Of a stretch of DNA of 64,000 nucleotides, positions 59,284 to 64,000 are shown one piece after another. The DNA is from Rhodococcus opacus B4 (GTDB taxonomy: Bacteria > Actinomycetota > Actinomycetes > Mycobacteriales > Mycobacteriaceae). Made by a program: the position numbers and the translations under genes. Within the stretch, counting starts at the first letter, position 1. The number at the start of each line of letters is the position of its first letter. The notes under the pieces are model-generated. The model had not been told where the DNA came from and searched no databases. It saw nothing but the letters and a program-made list of their open reading frames with translations. The stretch covers positions 744,001-808,000 of the forward strand of contig NC_012522.1 of the NCBI RefSeq assembly GCF_000010805.1, read 5' to 3'.

Positions 59284-60293
59284 AGGGTGTCGTTCAGGGC
59301 CTTGATCGGCATCTGCAGATCGACGAGCAGGTCCAGGTCCTGTTCGGCCGGGCGGCCGAGCGTCGTCAGGTAGTTGCCGACGATGACGGCGTTGATGCCG
59401 CCGAGGATGCCCTGCTTGGCCCCGAGGTCGCCGAGGGTGATCTCGCGGCCGCCCGCGAAACGGAGGATGGTGCGGGGCAGCGCGAGCCGGAAGGCGGCCA
59501 CCGACTTCAGGGCCTCGCTCGCCGGCAGCACCTCGAGGTCGCCGAACGGGGTTCCCGGACGCGGGTTGAGGAAGTTCAGCGGAACCTCGTCCGGTTCGAG
59601 CTCGGCCAGGTTGGCGGCGAACTCGGCGCGCTGCGCGAGGCTCTCACCCATACCGAGGATGCCGCCGCAGCACACCTCCATGCCGGCCTCGCGGACCATG
59701 CGGAGGGTGTTCCAGCGTTCGTCCCACGTGTGGGTGGTGACGACGTTCGGGAAGTGCGACTTCGACGTCTCCAGGTTGTGGTTGTAGCGGTGCACCCCCA
59801 TCGCGGCGAGCTGGTCGACCTGCTCCTGGGTGAGCATGCCCAGCGAGCACGCGATCTGGATGTCGACCTCGTTGCGGATCGCCTCGATGCCGGCGGCGAC
59901 CTGGGCGAGCAGCCGCTCGTCGGGTCCGCGGACGGCGGCGACGATGCAGAATTCGCTGGCACCGGACTTGGCGGTCTGCTTGGCGGCCTCGACGAGCGAG
60001 GGGATGTCGAGCCATGCCGCGCGCACCGGCGACTGGAACAGCCCGGACTGCGAGCAGAAGTGGCAGTCCTCGGGGCAGCCGCCGGTCTTGAGGCTGATGA
60101 TGCCCTCGACCTCGACCTCGGGGCCGCACCACTTCATCCGCACGTCGTGGGCGAGGGCGAGCAGTTCCTCGAGGCGGTCGTCGGGAAGTTGGAGGACTTC
60201 GAGCACCTGAGCCTCGTTCAGCGCGTCACCGCGCTCGAGAACCTGCTCACGCGCGAGGGCGAGGATGTCTGTCTGTACCGGGGCCGAGGTCAC
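59280..60293 (-). CDS. bioB: biotin synthase
   Basis: 337 residues, radical SAM enzyme inserting sulfur into dethiobiotin. The SAM-cluster motif is [16 protein letters not shown], with [21 protein letters not shown] and [14 protein letters not shown] downstream. GTG 60293 is chosen because AGGAG is six bases upstream; ATG 60299 is an alternative. Only bioB is present here, without bioA, bioF or bioD. It is transcribed away from the BioQ-type regulator, across the operator at 60351-60379. Confidence 0.95.
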   Translation of the reverse strand: MTSAPVQTDILALAREQVLERGDALNEAQVLEVLQLPDDRLEELLALAHDVRMKWCGPEVEVEGIISLKTGGCPEDCHFCSQSGLFQSPVRAAWLDIPSLVEAAKQTAKSGASEFCIVAAVRGPDERLLAQVAAGIEAIRNEVDIQIACSLGMLTQEQVDQLAAMGVHRYNHNLETSKSHFPNVVTTHTWDERWNTLRMVREAGMEVCCGGILGMGESLAQRAEFAANLAELEPDEVPLNFLNPRPGTPFGDLEVLPASEALKSVAAFRLALPRTILRFAGGREITLGDLGAKQGILGGINAVIVGNYLTTLGRPAEQDLDLLVDLQMPIKALNDTL

Positions 60294-60350
60294 ACGCATC
60301 TCCTGGAAAACGGGCCGATCACGTGCCGTGAGTCGACGGAACCGAAAAAT

Positions 60351-60379
60351 TGAACACCGTACAAGTTGAACGGTGTTCA
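60351..60379. promoter_or_regulatory. BioQ-type operator between bioB and its regulator
   Basis: Palindrome TGAACACCGTACAA-G-TTGAACGGTGTTCA, 13 of 14 pairs matched, in the bioB/TetR intergenic region. The TGAAC/GTTCA core agrees with described BioQ sites in mycobacteria and corynebacteria. A rightward promoter TTCACG-N17-TACTGT (60376-60404) overlaps its right edge, consistent with autoregulation. Confidence 0.82.
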
Positions 60380-60447
60380 CGTTAGATCCGTGGTGGAATA
60401 CTGTCAAAGCCGAAGCAAGCTTCTCGACGAGATTGGGAGATCACACC

Positions 60448-61077
60448 GTGCAATTGCGACGCGGCGACGTACTCGACGGCGCAATGGCCATCCTCGACGA
60501 GTTCGGCCTCGCCGACCTCACGATGCGCAGACTCGCAACAGCCCTCGGCGTGCAGCCCGGCGCCCTGTACTGGCATTTTCCGAACAAGCAGACCCTGCTC
60601 GGGGCCCTCGCCGACAAGATCCTCGAAGACGTCGACGCCCCGGTCACGGCGCCCGGCTGGGACGCCGAGTTCACCGAACTCGCACACCGGCTCCGCACCG
60701 CGCTGCTCGCCCACCGCGATGGCGCCGAACTGGTTTCCGCCACCTACGCGTCCCGCATGACCAACTCCCGGGTCCGGGAAAGCTTCGCGGCGGCGGGTCT
60801 GCGTTCCGGACTGTCGCGCGAACACGCGGAACTGTCGTCCTACTCGCTGCTGTACTACGTCCTCGGACATACGGTCGACGAGCAGTCGCGGGCGCAGATG
60901 GAATCCGCAGGCGCCCTCACCCGCGCCGCGCTCTCCCCCGACGCCCCGCAATCGCAGATCGCGGCGTACGACGAGGACCTGCTCGACGGCGATCCGGCGG
61001 TCCGGTTCGACTTCGGGTTGTCGCTGTTCGTGGACGGCATCCGGGCGCGACTGAAAGACTCCGCCCACCGCCCCTGA
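60448..61077 (+). CDS. bioQ: BioQ-like TetR-family regulator of biotin synthesis
   Basis: 209 residues, TetR fold with helix-turn-helix LADLTMRRLATALGVQPGALYWHFPNKQTLLGALADKIL near the N-terminus. Divergent from bioB over a strong palindrome, as bioQ is in mycobacteria and corynebacteria, where it represses biotin genes. The GTG at 60448 has GGGAGA seven bases upstream; the frame open from 60373 lies inside the operator and is unlikely to be translated. The effector is not known from sequence. Confidence 0.85.
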   Translation: MQLRRGDVLDGAMAILDEFGLADLTMRRLATALGVQPGALYWHFPNKQTLLGALADKILEDVDAPVTAPGWDAEFTELAHRLRTALLAHRDGAELVSATYASRMTNSRVRESFAAAGLRSGLSREHAELSSYSLLYYVLGHTVDEQSRAQMESAGALTRAALSPDAPQSQIAAYDEDLLDGDPAVRFDFGLSLFVDGIRARLKDSAHRP

Positions 61078-61154
61078 GCGGGCACAATTGAGTGGACGCC
61101 GCGCCGTCCACTCGCGGACCGCGCGGCGCCCCCGACGGCCCAGGGACGGACGCG

Positions 61155-62285
61155 ATGACGTCTTCGCTCGGCCGCCGCGCCGGAACGGTCCTCGCGGCGG
61201 CACTCGCACTGTCGCTCCTCGGCGCGCCCGCCCCGGCGCCCGCGCAGACCGCGGCGGGAGACCCGGGCGCCGTCGTCGCCGCGACGCCGGTGGCGCCGGA
61301 CGCGCGCCCGCCGGGCGTCGCCGACGCCACGTACGTCACGTACTGGACGACGGGGCCGATGAACGAACCCGCGCTCAGCACCGGCGCGGTCCTGCTGCCG
61401 CCCGGTGACGCGCCGCCCGGCGGGTGGCCCGTGGTGTCCTGGGCGCACGGGACCGTCGGCATCGCGGACGCGTGCGCGCCGACGGTGACGGGGAAGCTCG
61501 TCGGACCGTACGTCCGGGCCTGGCTCGACCAGGGATACGCCGTCGCCGCAACGGATTACGTCGGCCTCGGCACCCCCGGCGTGCACCCGTACCTGGACGG
61601 TCCGACCGAGGCGCACAGTGTGATCGACATGGTCCGGGCGGCGCGGGCGATCACACCGTCCCTGTCGGACCGGTGGGTCGCGCTCGGCCAATCGCAGGGC
61701 GGCCACGCCGCTCTCGTCGCCGCCTCGATGGCCACGACGTACGCGCCCGAGCTCGACTTCCGCGGCACCGTCGCCACCGGCGCCCCGTCCAATCTGGAGA
61801 ACCTCGCGCCCCTCGTCGGCCCCGGCTTCCCCCGGATTCCCCTGACCGGGAGCACGGTGTTCGTGGCGTACGCGCTCGCAGGACTGCGCGCGTCGCGGCC
61901 CGACCTCGGCGTCGACAGCTACCTCACACCGCTCGGTGTGGACGTCCTGAATCGTGTCGAGTCGCTCTGCTACGAGGAGGCGGCCCCGCAACTCGCCGGG
62001 ATTTCCATCGGACAGTTGATGTCGCGCCCCCTCGACGACCCGGCTGTCCTGGCGGCGCTGCGCACCACGCTCGGCGTTCCCGTCCGGGGCTACGACCGGC
62101 CGCTGTTCATCGGGCAGGGACTGTTCGACGACGTCGTCCCCATCGCCCTCACGTGGAAGCTCACCGCCGACCTCACTGCGAACGGTCAGAGTTTCGTGTT
62201 CCGGACGTATCCGACCGGCCACCTCACGACCATGCCCGCATCCCTGCCCGACACCAGCGCGTTCGTCCGGAGCCTGTTCGGCTAG
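61155..62285 (+). CDS. secreted lipase (secretory lipase family)
   Basis: 376 residues, alpha/beta hydrolase of the secretory lipase type. Signal peptide VLAAALALSLLGAPAPAPAQTA, nucleophile elbow VALGQSQGGHAALVAA, and YAVAATDYVGLG near the oxyanion region. A late TGHLTTMPASLPD supplies the likely catalytic His. The M. tuberculosis homologue Rv1592c sits in the same neighbourhood, beside the bio/nad genes. Substrate is probably a lipid or acyl ester outside the cell. Start ATG 61155 gives the clean signal peptide. Confidence 0.85.
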   Translation: MTSSLGRRAGTVLAAALALSLLGAPAPAPAQTAAGDPGAVVAATPVAPDARPPGVADATYVTYWTTGPMNEPALSTGAVLLPPGDAPPGGWPVVSWAHGTVGIADACAPTVTGKLVGPYVRAWLDQGYAVAATDYVGLGTPGVHPYLDGPTEAHSVIDMVRAARAITPSLSDRWVALGQSQGGHAALVAASMATTYAPELDFRGTVATGAPSNLENLAPLVGPGFPRIPLTGSTVFVAYALAGLRASRPDLGVDSYLTPLGVDVLNRVESLCYEEAAPQLAGISIGQLMSRPLDDPAVLAALRTTLGVPVRGYDRPLFIGQGLFDDVVPIALTWKLTADLTANGQSFVFRTYPTGHLTTMPASLPDTSAFVRSLFG

Positions 62286-62290
62286 CGCAC

Positions 62291-62338
62291 TGGTAAGACC
62301 ACTTGACCTCTTACCTGTAGCCGTTCTACTGTCGGATC
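62291..62338 (+). promoter_or_regulatory. leaderless promoter and FadR-type operator
   Basis: TTGACC (62303-62308), 18 bases, TACTGT (62327-62332), placing the start of transcription at the ATG (62339). Upstream and overlapping are TGGT-AAG-ACCA (62291-62301), the classic FadR/GntR-family half-site arrangement, and the perfect inverted repeat GGTAAGA/TCTTACC (62292-62298, 62309-62315) across the -35. Autoregulation is likely. Confidence 0.75.
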
Positions 62339-63076
62339 ATGATGTTCGAACCGATCGCGCGGAAGTCCGCCTCCACCGAAGTCTTCGACCAGATCACCGC
62401 GCGCGTGCTCGGCGGCGACCTCGCCGCCGGCGAGGCCCTGCCCAGCGAGCGGCGCCTGGCCGAGGCATTCGGGGTGTCCCGCCCCGCGGTCCGGGAAGCG
62501 ATCCAGAAACTCGCCCAGGCCGGACTCGTCGAGGTCCGGCAAGGCGACGCCACCTCGGTCCGCGATTTCCGGCAGCACGGCGGTCCCGAACTGCTGTCGC
62601 AGCTGCTGATCCGTGGCGGCGTACCCGACTGGGCGGTGGTCCGCAGCGTCCTCGAGGCGCGGCGGATGATCGGCGTGCAAGTTGCCCGGCTCGCCGCGGA
62701 CCGGGCGACCGAGAAGTCGGGCACCGCTCTGCGCGAGGCCGCGGATCACCTTGCCTCCGAGACCGATCCGGTGGCGCAGCAGGTCGGCGCGCTCGCCTTC
62801 TGGGAGCGGGTCGTCGACACGGCCGATTCCATCGCGTTCCGGCTCATCTTCAACAGCCTCCGCAACGCCTACGAACCGACCATGACGGCGATGGCCGCCG
62901 TCATGGTCGCGGAGGTCGGCCGCGCCGACCTGTACCACCAGCTTGCGGAGGCCATCTCCGCACACGACGAAGACCTCGCGGCTCAGACCGCGGCCACCCT
63001 GCTCGACCTCGGGACGGCGGCCGTGACCGCCGTGATCGACACACTGCAACACCACGATTCGGAGAAGGACACATGA
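62339..63076 (+). CDS. FadR/GntR-family transcriptional regulator
   Basis: 245 residues. The N-terminal winged helix (about 10-75) has GEALPSERRLAEAFGVSRPAVREAIQKLAQAGLVEVRQGD, and the C-terminal FCD-type helical domain (about 95-235) follows, including LEARRMIGVQVARLAADRA. Ligand may be an acyl-CoA or organic acid. ATG 62339 or 62342; the former coincides with the predicted transcription start. It overlaps the next gene by four bases (ATGA), so it is co-translated with the hydroxylase gene. Confidence 0.9.
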   Translation: MMFEPIARKSASTEVFDQITARVLGGDLAAGEALPSERRLAEAFGVSRPAVREAIQKLAQAGLVEVRQGDATSVRDFRQHGGPELLSQLLIRGGVPDWAVVRSVLEARRMIGVQVARLAADRATEKSGTALREAADHLASETDPVAQQVGALAFWERVVDTADSIAFRLIFNSLRNAYEPTMTAMAAVMVAEVGRADLYHQLAEAISAHDEDLAAQTAATLLDLGTAAVTAVIDTLQHHDSEKDT

Positions 63077-63744
63077 CCACGACACCTCCCGCAGATCGCC
63101 GCCGGCGCAGGTCGACCACCCTCCGCGACGCCGCAGACCAGTTCCGCCGCCACCCCTCCCCGTGGATGATCGGCGGCATGCTGGCCGCCGCCGCGGTCGC
63201 CCGCCTCGCCGTCGGCGACTGGCAGATCACCGATGCCGTCGTCCCGCTGGTGATGCTGGTAGTGTTCCCGTTCGCCGAATGGGTCATCCACGTCTGCATC
63301 CTTCACTGGAAGCCCCGGAAGGTCCTGGGTCTGACCGTCGATTCGCTTCTCGCCCGCAAGCATCGCGAGCACCACGTCGATCCCCGCGACGTGCCGCTCG
63401 TCTTCATTCCGTGGCAGACCCTGATGTGGCTGATCCCGGTTCTCGTGGCGCTCGCGCTGTTCGCGTTCCCCCGCACAGGACTCGGGCTGACCTTTCTCGT
63501 GGTGCTGAGCGTTCTGGGCGTCCTCTACGAATGGACGCACTACCTCATCCACAGCGACTACAAGCCGAACTCCCGCCTGTACCGCGCGATCTGGCGCAAC
63601 CACCGTCATCATCACTACAAGAACGAGCACTACTGGTTCACCGTCACCACCTCGGGAACCGCCGACCGGATCCTCGGCACCGATCCGAACCCCGAGTCGG
63701 TCGAGAAGTCGCCCACCGCCCGCAACCTGCACGCCGTGCGCTGA
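63073..63744 (+). CDS. fatty acid hydroxylase/sterol desaturase-family protein
   Basis: 223 residues, membrane di-iron enzyme. His-rich motifs are ARKHREHHVDP, WTHYLIHSDY and RNHRHHHYKNEHYW, the expected HxxHH-type ligands, and four hydrophobic segments are present. Relatives hydroxylate or desaturate fatty acids, sterols or carotenoids; which applies here is unknown. Coupled to the FadR-type regulator, so it is probably under direct control of that protein. A palindromic repeat follows five bases after the stop. Confidence 0.88.
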   Translation: MTTTPPADRRRRRSTTLRDAADQFRRHPSPWMIGGMLAAAAVARLAVGDWQITDAVVPLVMLVVFPFAEWVIHVCILHWKPRKVLGLTVDSLLARKHREHHVDPRDVPLVFIPWQTLMWLIPVLVALALFAFPRTGLGLTFLVVLSVLGVLYEWTHYLIHSDYKPNSRLYRAIWRNHRHHHYKNEHYWFTVTTSGTADRILGTDPNPESVEKSPTARNLHAVR

Positions 63745-63748
63745 CGCA

Positions 63749-63794
63749 CCCGTGAGTACTTGTTAACCGCCCGTGGTTAACAAGGACTCACGGG
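63749..63794. repeat. 46-base palindromic repeat, second copy
   Basis: Left arm 63749-63769, 4-base CCCG loop, right arm 63774-63794; 19 of 21 pairs match (one G-U type and one A-G mismatch). It is homologous to the element at 52196-52241. At one position the pair C-G is replaced by G-C, a compensatory change. It overlaps the end of the convergent iron-sulfur gene (63788). Confidence 0.88.
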
Positions 63795-64000
63795 CGGCGA
63801 CGCCGCAGCTTGTTGCCCAGCCACACGATCGGGTCGTACCGCCGGTCGACCACCCTCTCCTTCATCGGGATGATGGCGTTGTCGGTGATCTTGATCCCTT
63901 CGGGGCACACCTCGGTGCAGCACTTGGTGATGTTGCAGAGGCCGAGGCCGAACTCTTCCTGCGCCGCGTCACGACGATCCGCCGTGTCGAGTGGATGCAT
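63788..64000 (-). CDS. succinate dehydrogenase/fumarate reductase iron-sulfur subunit (C-terminal fragment)
   Basis: The last 70 residues of an SdhB-type protein; the gene continues past the right edge, and the Met at the boundary is probably internal. GLCNITKCCTEVCPEGIKITDNAIIPMKER holds the Cys ligands of the [3Fe-4S]/[4Fe-4S] centres (KCCTEVCPEG). It matches the actinobacterial Sdh1-type iron-sulfur subunit (Rv0247c-like). The stop lies inside the palindromic repeat, whose right arm supplies the last codons (RRRRP). Confidence 0.85.
   Translation of the reverse strand: MHPLDTADRRDAAQEEFGLGLCNITKCCTEVCPEGIKITDNAIIPMKERVVDRRYDPIVWLGNKLRRRRP

Noticed and set aside
60373..60447. Translation of the BioQ-like protein from GTG 60373
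   Set aside because: That codon lies inside the operator palindrome and the extra 25 residues are unlike TetR N-termini. GTG 60448 has a ribosome site.

Overview
The window is high-GC actinobacterial chromosome. Protein sequences and gene order point to Rhodococcus (opacus/jostii type) or a close relative in the Mycobacteriales. Most of it is core chromosome. Read right to left, the order bioB-bsaP-DUF2567-lipase-nrtR/nadABC-his-peroxiredoxin-trp-lgt-pyk-tesB-tRNA-pdtaR-polA follows the Rv1589 to Rv1629 stretch of Mycobacterium tuberculosis, with Rhodococcus-specific insertions. No stretch over 300 bases lacks a gene. The density of short or overlapping gene junctions indicates long translationally coupled operons.

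Layout. 1-2424: polar amino-acid ABC transporter (the ATPase runs off the left edge). 2571-6749: small genes (isocitrate/isopropylmalate dehydrogenase-like enzyme, 2'-5' RNA ligase-like protein, EamA exporter with a 38-residue membrane protein, GlxA-type regulator, thioredoxin). 6769-9513: polA. 9705-15294: branched-chain amino-acid ABC transporter livHMGF and a convergent binding lipoprotein. 15582-16385: pdtaR and a tRNA with anticodon CAA. 16469-19636: an ECF41 sigma factor module with two opposed ECF41-type promoters. 19563-24095: BacA/SbmA-like transporter, tesB, pyk. 24132-30210: gltBD. 30485-37710: TM2 protein, lgt and trpA-trpB-trpC-membrane protein-trpE. 37770-39947: peroxiredoxin, LigB-type dioxygenase with a MarR regulator, tautomerase. 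39978-48004: histidine operon with an embedded MFS transporter and two tiny membrane proteins. 48238-52195: acyl-CoA dehydrogenase, secreted GH1 glycosidase, LysE exporter. 52248-56532: nadABC with divergent NrtR. 56542-62285: truncated SDR-like gene, TetR/SDR pair, biotin module (bioB-bsaP with divergent BioQ-type regulator), secreted lipase. 62339-64000: FadR-type regulator with a fatty-acid hydroxylase, then the C-terminus of a succinate dehydrogenase iron-sulfur subunit.

How it works together. The trp cluster has no trpF. The hisA-position gene is of the PriA type, which isomerises both the histidine and tryptophan intermediates, so one enzyme probably serves both pathways. NAD and biotin synthesis each face a divergent dedicated regulator across a clear palindromic operator. 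Several other regulators (ECF41 sigma, TetR, FadR, MarR) also have readable promoters or operators.

The most notable non-coding signals are: the interleaved ECF41 promoters at 16973-17034; a pair of related ~46-base palindromes at 52196-52241 and 63749-63794, both between convergent genes and with a compensatory stem change; the NrtR-type operator touching its own start codon; and the FadR-type operator over a leaderless promoter. I did not find a defence island, prophage, CRISPR array or transposon.
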